20,373 nt of DNA from Chara braunii (taxonomy: Eukaryota; Streptophyta; Charophyceae; Charales; Characeae): assembly GCA_003427395.1 (NCBI GenBank), contig BFEA01000214.1:1220536-1240908 (forward strand), in the 5' to 3' direction. The notes beneath the pieces were generated by a model, which was not told the DNA's origin, searched no databases, and worked only from the letters and a program-made list of their open reading frames with translations. Positions 8,778-17,109 of this stretch are shown here, one piece after another; position 1 is the stretch's first letter, and each line of letters starts with the position of its first letter. Both the position numbers and the translations under genes were made by a program.

Positions 8778-9874
8778 TCAGTAGGTCCAAAATTCGTCCA
8801 TGAGGTGGTGCATTGCTTGGAGTTTAAGCAATTGTGTGTTGAACTTTAAAAAACTGGGGCCACGGGATAGGTGTTGGTGAAACGATAATCCCATCGTTAT
8901 TGCCCTGTGGTGAAATGATCGGCAGGGGCTGATCGTCTGTATCCCTGCAACAATCACGAGGCCGGTGAGGGGCTGTAAGATGAGGAAGAGGTTTATCCTG
9001 GAGTTGGACAGGCCCGTTTCTCCTCTTGATCTCAAACAGGTGCAGACCCTCTTGGTGGGATGGAATAATCTGTATATGTCACACAACTGCATGCCCGCCA
9101 TAATCTGATTAAGCATGATGACATCTGGTTGTATGCCATCTGCGTTCGACTATCGGGTAGAGGATTGCCTGTCCAAAGCCGGGTCCGGGGTGATGTTAAA
9201 GTCCCCAGCTATGATGAGGGGGCAGTCATTTGGTAGGACTTCAGGCAGATTGAGTAAAAATTGGATTCTGGCGGTGGTGTCATTTGGACCGTAGATGCTA
9301 GCTATGCAAATGGTCTCTTCCCCTATGGTCGCTTTCAAGTAGACCCACCTCCCTTCTTGTCTGTCATAGTCCGATTGCACGGGCTTCGGTCTTGATGAGG
9401 GGGGCAGCCGTATGGTAACCCCTGCCGATGCTCTAGCTGTTGCCGGCGCGGAGTATGCTGTGTGTGGCCATATTTGTCTGTGTTTGGCCTCATGGTTGGG
9501 GGAGTGTGACAGATGAGTCTCTTGAATGCACACAGCGTCCGACCACGGCTTGGAATCTGGGTGTCTAATCTTGTTCCAAATCGTGGCCGTTTTCTGTTGG
9601 TTGGCCGTCATGAGACCGTTAACATTGAGGGATTTGATTTGCAAGTCCGCTTGTGCGAGTTTTCGGCCCAGACCGGCATCTTTCTAAGAGGGGGCGGAAC
9701 GACCGGGGGGGATGGGGGTGGTGGGGGGGCCGGTGTGGGAGGCGCGGGATGTGGTCGCGACGGCAGAGGTTGTTCGGGGGCGGATCGGAGCAGCATACGG
9801 GCGGAAGTGTCAGGATGGAGCACTGGTCGAGCCCCCTGTTGAGACGTTGGTTGTTGTTCGTCCATAGTATGCAT
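8778..9874 (-). pseudogene. LINE ORF2 start and APE-type endonuclease
   Basis: ORF2 probably begins at ATG 9874 (MHTMDEQQ) or the ATG nine bases later, 32 nt after the ORF1 stop. A Pro-rich head follows (PAPPPPPSPPVVPPP), then a frame change near 9645-9660. The endonuclease shows LNVNGL, AVCIQETHLS (catalytic Glu), ICIASIYGPND, and CPLIIAGDFNITPDP (the Asp and Asn of the GDFN box). A TAG at about 9159-9161 interrupts it, and the same frame then continues with IMLNQIMAGMQLCDIYR. The last catalytic block, usually SDHRA, reads FHHRAITM here, so the Ser and Asp have been replaced. In an active element this enzyme would nick target DNA. With the stop and altered SDH box, this copy should be dead. 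Confidence 0.8.
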
Positions 9875-9906
9875 CAGGGAACAAGCTTGTTATGTAGCAC
9901 GACGCT

Positions 9907-10714
9907 TTACAGCCTGTTGTGGAAGCGGGGGTCATCCCATGTGTTGGTGGCGTCAAGGAAGCCATTTTCCAATATTGCCTGCAAGAAGATTTGGATCTGA
10001 GGTATTCTCCAGGCAAAGTTGGCCCTGAGCCTATTTATGGACAGGTCTCCCAGCTGCTCGTCTATGAACCACTGCAATGTGGAGTCCCCCTTACGGGATT
10101 TGTTATAGTCGAATATCGTCACAGTCGAGATGATGCCTTTTGGGAATAGATGGTCCCACAGCAGCGCAACTCCCTGAACCCCAACGTCCTTATTGTCTTT
10201 GAGGAGGGATGCAACCATTCGCAGTGCTTCTGACTTGCTGTAGCTGCCTTTCCACCCTTCGATTGTGAGGCCCACGTAATCGTTTGTGGAGTTTTGTTTT
10301 GTGTGTATTGAAGTCAGCCAGGTACCCTTTGGGTCGCGGACCCACCTGCCACGTCCGGGACTGGGATTCTCTTGTGATTGGCAGCAATAACAGACCCTGC
10401 AGGGGCTCGTAGGCTCGGGCTGCCAGAGACGAGGTGGAGGGCCGGATAAGGTCTCTCAATTTTCCACTGGTGACTAGTTTCTGAAATGACTGCAGGGGTT
10501 GTACCGATTTTAGCGCAGGGGGGGATGGATCAGTTATGAGAGGTCTGTTGCCTGTCCCCTCCAGACCTATCTGTAGGCGTCCGGGTTACAGGTCCTGTTG
10601 GAGCTCAGGATCGCACTTGCTGTCGGGTTCGCTCCGGTCAACCGAATCCTGCGGAGAGGACTCGTCAGAGGAGATGTCCGGGTCTGAGCCAGAGTCAGAA
10701 ATGAGGGAGATCGC
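9907..10714 (-). pseudogene. LINE ORF1 C-terminal domain, unrecognised
   Basis: This continues ORF1 after a frame change near 10715. It begins with an acidic Ser/Asp stretch (SDSGSDPDISSDESSPQDS, about 10708-10650). Next, 10459 onward gives LIRPSTSSLAARAYEPLQG and TWQVGPRPKGYLADFNTHK. After another shift near 10290 it reads VGLTIEGWKGSYSKSEALR, GVALLWDHLFPKG, IFDYNKSRKGDSTLQWFIDE and LRANFAWRIPQIQIFLQAIL, ending at TAA 9907-9909. The folded-looking, aromatic-rich final 120 residues differ from the low-complexity upstream part. I do not recognise the fold; it shows neither a clear RRM nor a CCHC knuckle. Its place just before ORF2 makes it the likely RNA-binding end of ORF1, by position only. 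Confidence 0.6.
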
Positions 10715-11947
10715 TCAGTCCTGGGCCTGCAGCGGGCCAATATGTAATACTGGTCTAAAAAAGTGGGGCAGGATGCTGTCCTCCCATTTTTGCGCCCCTG
10801 TGGCCAGAGCTTTTCGGCTTTGGTCCGCATGCAGCACCGCCGCCATCTCTTGGATGAGCACTTCGGGCCATTGCCGACCATCCACCAGGTAGGTAGTCTC
10901 TCCTTTCTGCCTGTGGGGGACTATCAGCTCTTTGGACTCTGAGGCGGGATGCTGTGTTGCCCAGAGTTGGTCAATGATCATTTGGGCGATCTGAATGACA
11001 GACCTGGCCCCCGTTTTCCAATCCACACTGTCCGGGGTTGTGAAGGAGTTGACTGTGCACTGTAACCTTTCATTTTCCATCACGAACTTCCGGATTCTCT
11101 CCCAGTGAGTGGGGGAGATGCGATCGTGCAGGGAGACCGAGTCCGGGGACAACATTTTGAGCAGCACCCAGTCCACCAGCTCCTTGAGCTGGGAATTCAC
11201 TCGTGAGCGGGCAATAATGGGCTTTTGTTTTTTCCTTCTTTTTTGTTCATCTGTCCGCCGACACCCGTGGTCTGTCACCTTCGGTTGTTCGTCTGCCCTA
11301 TCTGGGGTGAACGCTGGAGTGTCATTCCTTTCACGTTGGAGCATTTGCGGGTCTGCTTGAGTGGTGGCGATGACAAGGTCGCCTTGTTCGTCGTAAACCC
11401 AGGTGTGGTTTGGTTCTGGCTGTTGTCGGTGCGGGTCATTGTCCTCCGGTACAATGGTAGTGTCCCCTTGATGGTCTAGTTGCAAGGGGGGCGTTGATTG
11501 GGCCGTTTCCATCTGTGTGGATTGGCCTTGGATCGGGGGTTGGCACTGGGCCAAATGACTGAGAACTCCCTGCACTTGGAGTTGGGCCTGCGCCTGCACC
11601 TTTGCATGCTCCATTGCCAGCCATTGGGCCTGTGCCTGGACCTGCGCCTGCACCTGGGCTTTTTCGTAGGCCAGTTGCTGAGCCTGGGCGTGTGCCCAGG
11701 CGTATGCCGAAGTCTGAATATCTTGTATGCAAGCGTGGGCTTCGGCTACAATGTTAGCATTCCCCTGTGAGAGGGTCTGCAGCTGGTCCTGAGGCTGAGC
11801 CCCCCCCTCCTGTATTTGGGGGATGTTTGGGGTGGACTCGTACGGGTCATTGTTGTTTTCCAGTATCACGTCCCCTTGGTAGTCCAGCTGTAAGGTTGGA
11901 GAAAAGGGGGGGGGTTGTGCTCCCTGTGGGACTTCCGCAGCCTGCAC
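10715..11947 (-). pseudogene. LINE ORF1 middle region: Gln/Ala-rich repeats
   Basis: This uninterrupted minus-strand frame of about 410 codons is in a different phase from the ORF1 segment before it. It is rich in Gln, Ala and Pro. A run of AQAQ/VQAQ units (near 11700-11570) looks able to form a helix. A short motif recurs three times: LQLDYQGDVILENNNDP, LQLDHQGDTTIVPEDNDP and DEQGDLVIATTQADP. A basic patch follows (RRTDEQKRRKKQKPIIARSR, near 11275-11215), then a more ordinary globular-looking part with WVLLKMLSPDS and LIVPHRQKGETTYLVDGRQW. It ends at a stop at 10715-10717. Role inferred from position: the ORF1 multimerisation and RNA-binding protein of the LINE. No ATG supports the first residue, since the frame enters by frameshift. 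Confidence 0.65.
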
Positions 11948-12011
11948 CTTTAGTCGAAGGGGGGGGGTTGTGCTTGTTGTGGGATGTTCTCAGTCTGCAA
12001 CTCTTGTCGCC
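11906..12011 (-). repeat. 53-bp tandem duplication that shifts the ORF1 frame
   Basis: Two adjacent copies each start with a run of nine G (11906-11914 and 11959-11967) followed by TTGTGC...TGTGGGA...CAG-CTGCA...GTCG. At protein level the minus strand reads VPQGAQPPPF in one copy and IPQQAQPPPF in the other, in two different frames. An 18-codon repeat would be 54 bp; the observed 53-bp spacing suggests a one-base loss, most easily in a G run. Confidence 0.8.
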
Positions 12012-12618
12012 GAGCTGGTCCATGCTGCTGCCTGTAGTCAGGATCAGTGCCCGTTTCTTGGCCGCCTCCTGATGCAGCATAGTCGTGCAGAGTGTCACGG
12101 GTGTCTATCTGCTGCTGCTGCTTTTCGTATTTCTGTTTCCTGGCTTGCTTCTTAAGGCTTGTGGGGCCTGAGGTGCTTGAGGTGGCCTGCGAATGCTGGG
12201 CTTCTATCGGGCAACCGTGTGGCTGTCGGGGCACTTGAGCAGGTGGCGTCCTTGTCCCCCCTTCCTGCGGCATCTGGGGTGGGACCGCACTGGTATTTTG
12301 GGCCATCTCCTCTTTGATTTTGGCCAACCAGTATTCAACGTAACCAGTCATCACCTTCACCGGTGTCCCATTGGCTGGTGATGTCGGTGATACCGTCAGG
12401 CGGTCCTGTTGGTCAGGCGGTGGGAGGGGGGATTGTCTCCCCTGATGATGTTGTTGCTGTTTTGGTTTTCCCCCTGTTTGTAGGTGCCGGATTTGGGTAC
12501 ACCCGTTATCGCTCTGTCCCCTCCTGATCCTACCAGCAGCTACCGGGCCGGCGGCTTGCGGCTCGGTGGGCCAGCACTTATTTGTAAGACCCTCAACCTG
12601 CACCCCCTTGTGCCCGAC
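11950..12618 (-). pseudogene. LINE ORF1 N-terminal region
   Basis: This open minus-strand frame runs from just after a TAA (12619-12621) to a stop at 11950-11952. There is no ATG at its head; the first ATG is the one in KVMTGYVEYWLAKIKEE, about 80 codons in, so the real start is either there, non-ATG, or lost. The protein is Gln/Pro/Thr-rich and disordered-looking (KPKQQQHHQGRQSPLPPPDQ; KKQARKQKYEKQQQQIDTRD), with one short helical stretch around VEYWLAKIKEEMAQ. It joins the next segment through a frameshift at a tandem 53-bp duplication. No known domain seen. Confidence 0.55.
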
Positions 12619-12662
12619 TTAGGCCTCTTCCGAGTCTCTGGTCGGTCATGAAGGGCCTGCCC

Positions 12663-12955
12663 CGGACAGTTTTCACAAGCGACCCGGATCCGAACAGAAA
12701 ACAGCGCTCCTTAGAGGACCCAAGGATATTAACCAAACTGCTTTACAAGCTGACCCGCTTCAACCGCAAACAGCGTTTCCAAAGGGGACCAGAATATAAA
12801 CCGAACAACTTTACAAGTTGACCCGGCTCGATCGAAAACTGTGTTTCCGAAAAAAGGGACCAGAGTGGTAAACGAACAGTTTTACAAGTTGACCCGACTC
12901 GACTGAAAACAGCGTTTCCAAGAAGGACCAGAGCAGTAACCGGACAGCTTTAAAA
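12663..12955 (-). repeat. Tandem ~70-bp monomers upstream of LINE ORF1 (candidate promoter repeats)
   Basis: Four degenerate head-to-tail units start at 12663, 12734, 12802 and 12873 (71, 68, 71 and 68 bp), and a partial fifth starts at 12941. Each carries CGAACAGTTTTACAAG, then TTGACCCG, then AAAACAGCGTTTCC, then GGACCAGA near its end. The array ends 45 bp before the ORF1 frame of the minus-strand LINE, so it occupies its 5' UTR. Tandem 5' monomers with promoter activity are known in rodent L1 elements; a similar role here is inference. Confidence 0.8.
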
Positions 12956-13390
12956 GTGCGGGCCAGGTTCAAGTAGCCATGGTAAGAGTAAGTAGAGCGG
13001 AAGGGATCTAAGCCCGAAGACGAATTATATCTGGGTCGGCACAAAGCCCCAGCCGAAATTCAGAATTAAACAGCGAGCGGACGCGAACAGCAGCTAGGAC
13101 TCAGCAAACGAACGGTCTAGACGCAGAGGTACCTTTTTCCAAAGTCCCGTTTTCGAAGATTTTCGAAGCTCAGAAGAGGGCTCAAACGGGTTTGACCCGG
13201 ACTCAAGCGGAGAAATTCAGATGTAGCACAAACAAGCTTCTTCCACGTTCTGCTTTTCTTGGAAGACTCATGAGCCCGGAAACGAATTCGACCCTAGGAC
13301 TTTCACCTGGCAACCCGCTCGTTTCCCCTCGCTACGGCTATCCCACCTCTTTTCGCGCGCTTTCGCACGCACCCACCCTTCCCGATGGCC
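12956..13390. other. Intergenic or LINE 5' flank, no gene seen
   Basis: No coding signal. GATTTTCGAAGCTC-type sequence repeats weakly near 13147-13170 (TTTTCGAAGATTTTCGAAG). TTTGACCCGGACTC near 13190 recalls the TTGACCCG segment of the monomers, so part of this may still be LINE 5' UTR. Confidence 0.5.
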
Positions 13391-13625
13391 CGCTCTCTCT
13401 CTCTCTCTCTCCGCCTTTCTCTCCCTGTTTCTCTCTCTCTGTTCTCTCACTCTCTCTCAATCTCTTTCTTCCTCTCGGTTCTTTCTCTCTGTTCTCTCGC
13501 CTTTTCTCCGTCTCTTTCTTTCTTTCGGTTCTCTCTCTCTCTCGGTCTCTCTCTCTTTCTCTCTCTTTCTCTATCTCTCCTTCTTTCTCTCTTTCTTTCT
13601 CCTCTCTACCTCTTCCCCTTTTCCC
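13391..13625 (+). repeat. CT-rich polypyrimidine tract
   Basis: About 235 nt of nearly pure pyrimidine, mostly CTCTCT and TTTCTC, with strong strand asymmetry. Open frames across it, on both strands (Ser/Leu/Phe on one, Arg/Glu on the other), are composition artefacts. Confidence 0.9.
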
Positions 13626-14172
13626 CTTTTTCTACGCTGAACCTTCTCCCTTGTAAGTGTTTTTCCGAGCTCTAGATTCCGATACAATGCGAACTCGTCT
13701 GCATGTCCGGACACAGTCCGTCGCGGTTGCCAGCGTGCGCCGGCCTCTGTCGGCGACCGAGCGGCTCACGAGACCTTGGCGGGGCTCCCCCCCTCCGTCC
13801 CTTTCCTCTCTGCTGACCGAGCACTCTGTCGAGCTTCGCTACCGTGCACTCAACCCTCAGGCTTGGTCTTGCAGTCCGATCGCTGGTGAAAGTTGTTCGG
13901 CCCTTTCCTCTCTCCTCGAGGCCGCCGGTACCAACTTGTCAACAGCGCGTTTGATCTCTCCCCGTCGAGCTATGTCGAGCTCTGCTGTCGCATTGCCGCG
14001 AGCTCGACCCTCTAGCTTGTTCTTCCAGCCCGATTGTCGGTGGGCCCGTGGTCTCCTTCGCTCTCTCTCTCTTCCTCTTCTCTCACCCTCACTCTCTCTC
14101 TCTCTCTCTTCCTCCCTCTTCCCCCGAATGTCATGCCCGTATCCTTCGCTCTCTCTCCCTCCCTCTTCTCTC

Positions 14173-14175
<3 letters not shown>
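13626..14175. other. Non-coding stretch with degenerate local duplications
   Basis: A Ser/Leu/Arg-rich frame runs through here but shows no domain and leads into a CT microsatellite, so I do not call it a gene. Two degenerate duplications are visible. GCTTGGTCTTGCAGTCCGAT (13861) resembles GCTTGTTCTTCCAGCCCGAT (14015), 154 bp apart. The CTCCTTCGCTCTCTCT...CTCTCACCCTC segment at 14053-14090 recurs at 14142-14178. Confidence 0.5.

Positions 14176-14234
<59 letters not shown>
14176..14234 (+). repeat. (CT)n microsatellite
   Basis: An uninterrupted CT dinucleotide run of about 29 units, preceded by a CT-rich duplicated segment. Confidence 0.95.
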
Positions 14235-14236
<2 letters not shown>

Positions 14237-15270
14237 GAGAACGCTGCCCGCCGAGATCGAGCGCACCAAGTACGCGCGTGATACTCCCGAAGGGCCCTCC
14301 CTTCCCAGACAGCTCTCGTGCGCCTTCCCCCTTGCCTCTCTCTACCTGCCGGGGCCTTCCCGATACTGAGTCCCGCAGCAAAAGAGACGAGCGCTCAGAA
14401 CTAGTATGCCTCCGTGCGCGTCCCGCTGTAGTGAGCGCGCCTCCTCTCTCCTCCACAGGCCCCTCACGCTCTCGGGCGCGAGTACGGACGCGATCACGAC
14501 CTCAAGTCGCATGAGGATACGAACGTCCGAGCGCGCAATACACTCCTCCATACGCGTCCCTTTTTTTGAAGCCCCTTCCCTCTCTTATACCTTTCATCCC
14601 TCCTTTCCTCGATCCTCCTCCCTTCTGCCTCTGCCAGTCACCTCCCGTCCTGCCTCCTCTCATTGTTCCGCCCGAAACTCCCAGCTTTCCCCCGAGAATT
14701 ACTGAAATTTTCGAAACTTTTTCCACTTCCCGCCAGCTCCGTTTCGTCTATTCCACCCCGCCTCCGAGTTCAACCCCTTCAATCTTCCTTGGACATTTCG
14801 ACGCCCTCGCAGTAAGCCGACGATGCGACGGCCACCCTCGGCTCGTTCTCAGGTCCGGGCCAGTCCAGCACTAGCTTTCACCCAGTGCCCTCATCCTTTC
14901 GACGACCTGTGGCTCCTTCTCCCTTGCGCGGGAAAATCGAATTCCCAACTTCGCGACTTTCACTCCTTCGATCATACGCGTGCCCTCCCCTTTTTTATAA
15001 TCCCGGGCACAGTCCTCCGACCCTCTCCTCGTCCTCTTCCGACCAATCACGGCCGAGTGTAGTCCCTCCCGAGTCCCCAGCCAGCGACTTCTCCTTCTCT
15101 TCACTCCCCCCCCCTTCCCCCGTTGGTCTTGGTAATCGCTCCGGAAGCAGTTCGTTGGCGGATGTCCTCCTCAAAGGATTCGACTTACGTGTAGCTCTCG
15201 GTCAGACGCGGTTGCGGAAGCTGCCAGGAGTTGGTTAGCAAGTAGATTCCGATAACTCCTATCAAAAAAG
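14235..15270. other. Pyrimidine-biased non-coding stretch, no gene seen
   Basis: The plus strand is C- and T-rich with many short overlapping frames on both strands and no recognisable protein motif. I see no RNA gene. It may be host intergenic DNA or a very old element. Confidence 0.5.
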
Positions 15271-15553
15271 GGAAATATGGGAGTCCATTCTCAATCTTCA
15301 AGTTTCTTCGGGGGAGTAGACACGCATGCAGCTCCGGCCTAGATGCTTTGCCGGCAGTTGTTCGAAAAACGGTAGCAAGAAGAACGTTAGAAATAAGCAA
15401 AAAATAATAATAATAAAAAATCAACGGGAAAATAAGAGAATCCTTCTTCAATTCTTTTTCTTTTGAGGAAGTAGACACACATCCTATCCAAATGCAGCTC
15501 CGGTCGAAATCCTTCTGTGGTAGCTGTTTAGAAACAGTTATCAAGAAGATTGT
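15271..15553 (+). repeat. Degenerate direct duplication, ~155-bp period
   Basis: Copy one (15271-15388) and copy two (15426-15553) share, in order: GGGAAA(T/A)A, a TC-rich segment with TTCAA, GTAGACAC, ATGCAGCTCCGG, a TTGCCGGCAG / TTCTGTGGTAG segment, and AGCAAGAAGA / ATCAAGAAGATTGTT. Between them lies an A-rich bridge (AATAATAATAATAAAAAA). The divergence suggests an old tandem duplication; no coding sense is evident. Confidence 0.65.
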
Positions 15554-16715
15554 TCCCCGCCTTCATTCAGTTGCAGCCGCCCCTGGGCCACCTCCACCTC
15601 CGGTTCTTCCCGCGTTCGCCATACCAAAGGCCCCGGCTTGCGCGACCAGTTCAACCCTGTCACCCCCTCCTAATCTTTTCTTTGTCTGATCATATGGGCA
15701 GCCCCCCCTTTTCTGTAGATCCTCGTATCATCCCCATTTGCCGAAGCAGTGCCACCTGATCCATTTACCCCTTCATTTGCGCCGGCTTCCCTCCCTAGCG
15801 CCATTCAGAGTGCCCGACCGGTGGGGCTATGTCCTCGCTAGCCCAGTCTTTTCCTGCTTCAATCTTTCATTTCTCGCAGAACGATTCCTTCTCGGTGGCC
15901 CCAATACCGCTCCCCCACGTCTCTCACCATCCTTGTTATCGCAGTCTTTCGCGCGACAGGGTGCCGCTGCCAGTTGGCACGTGTGGCCTCGCAGCGGTGC
16001 TTGTCGTCGTACCCACAGTCGGCTCTGCCCATATACCCCCGGTGATCGAATCGAACCAGACCCCCCCTTTGTTGCTCATGCCTCAAGTACCTCGATTTTG
16101 TTGGCGCTGTCCTCGGTGCCAGCCTGTTCTGGCGATGGCAGCAGTGACCGCCCGTTCCCGAATCAAGCCCCGCCGTGCTACTCAGAGCCGAGAGTCGGGG
16201 TCTCTTCCGGAATCTTCCTTGTTTGGTAGGCGCAAGGCCCTTCTCGACGTCTTCCACCAACCTTGATTCGCTGCCTTGGGCACTGAAAAACCTCGGTCTT
16301 TAGAATCCGCTCGAACCCACTTGCGACCTTGGTCCTAACAGCTACTCCAGCCCATTGGAGAGTTAGTATGAAGACCCGGAAGCTCAGATTTACCCACAAC
16401 CCCCGCAATCATACGCAGGCATACATCAAAAACATGCAACGACACAAAAACACACCTAGATTTCTTTCTTTTTTTTCCAAAAGGGGGAGTCTGGCTGGTA
16501 GGCAGCCGCCCGACAACCAGCCCACACCCCAATTCTCGCCGTCCACGGCGAGCTTTCCCATGGCCCATTTTCCCAAGCCTTTCCCTATACTCAATGGTCA
16601 TGTTTCCCCGGCCCATGGCTAGTTACGTTCGGCCCTTGCTTCTTCTTGACTTTCAGGTTTTTAGACCGCACCATCTTATTATGCCACCCCCCCCCTTCGG
16701 AAACTATAATATAGG
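15554..16715. other. Non-coding stretch, no gene seen
   Basis: Open frames on both strands up to 163 codons are Pro/Ser/Arg-rich, overlap each other and show no domain. A short T-run/A-run region lies at about 16440-16490. The part next to 16715 may be the 3' LTR or 3' flank of the gypsy fragment on the minus strand, but with no second LTR here this cannot be tested. Confidence 0.5.
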
Positions 16716-16840
16716 TAACCATGGTACAGCACCTCCTTCTGGAACCGCGACACATTATATTCTAACTATAGCGCCTCACTTTTTTTTGGTATATCGATAT
16801 ATGTTTTCTCTAACTATGGTACATCACTCCCCCTTTCTCC
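16716..16840 (-). repeat. Three degenerate ~48-bp repeats ending in polypurine (minus strand)
   Basis: TAACCATGGTACAGCACCTCC (16716), TAACTATAGCGCCTCACTTT (16763) and TAACTATGGTACATCACTCC (16811) recur every 47-48 bp. On the minus strand each copy reads as a purine run (for example AAAGGGGGAGTGATG) followed by TACCATAGTTA. It lies 10 bp past the stop of the gypsy polyprotein tail, where a polypurine tract and the start of a 3' LTR would be expected. Confidence 0.6.
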
Positions 16841-16849
16841 CAAGCGGCT

Positions 16850-17109
16850 CTACTTCTGTTTTCGTCTCTGTCTCCGTCTCCGCATCTTTTTCTCGAGCCT
16901 TTCCCTCTTCCTCTTCCTCTCTTCTCTCTCACGCTTGATCCTCAAGTCTTTCCTTGAGGCTTTCCTTCTCTCCCACATCTTGTGTTTCCCTAGCCGGTCG
17001 GTATCACTGTCATCCTCCCTTGGCCGTTTCTTTTTTCTAGGGGGTTTTGGCAAGGGAGGTTTTCGTACCTTATACCCCCTCTTAGGCGGCCGCGAAGAGG
17101 TCCCTGGCT
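16850..17109 (-). pseudogene. Gypsy polyprotein basic C-terminal tail
   Basis: After a frameshift near 17110-17125 the minus strand continues the integrase protein as RPPKRGYKVRKPPLPKPPRK, then KKKRPREDDSDTDRLGKHK and a run of Arg/Lys/Glu (KREREERKRKRERLEKKM) to a stop at 16850-16852. It is very basic and looks nuclear-targeting or chromatin/DNA-binding by composition (KKKRPRE resembles a nuclear localisation signal). I see no chromodomain. Because the same frame reads well on both sides of the shift, I treat it as the true end of the polyprotein rather than a separate gene. Confidence 0.55.

Larger units (their letters stand above)
8081..12955 (-). mobile_element. LINE retrotransposon, 5' half (5' monomers, ORF1, endonuclease, linker)
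   Basis: This is the upstream half of the LINE whose RT half lies at 1-3002. Read on the minus strand, it starts with tandem monomers (12955-12663), then ORF1 (12618-9907), a 32-nt gap, then ORF2 from ATG 9874 with a Pro-rich head, APE-type endonuclease and linker, ending at the insertion seam near 8081-8100. The two halves together give an ORF2 of about 1,560 codons and an ORF1 of about 900 codons, large for a LINE ORF1. The upstream border is not certain; I placed it at the end of the monomers. Confidence 0.75.

Noticed and set aside
13192-13675. Plus-strand Ser/Leu/Phe-rich open frames
   Set aside because: Produced by the CT-rich tract; low complexity in every phase.
13657-14514. A 285-codon plus-strand open frame
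   Set aside because: Ser/Leu/Arg-rich, runs through the CT microsatellite, overlaps an equally open minus-strand frame and shows no domain.
15738-16266. Open frames of 145-163 codons on the plus strand and 133 on the minus strand
   Set aside because: They overlap in different phases, are Pro/Ser/Arg-rich and show no motif; likely chance frames in GC-rich DNA.
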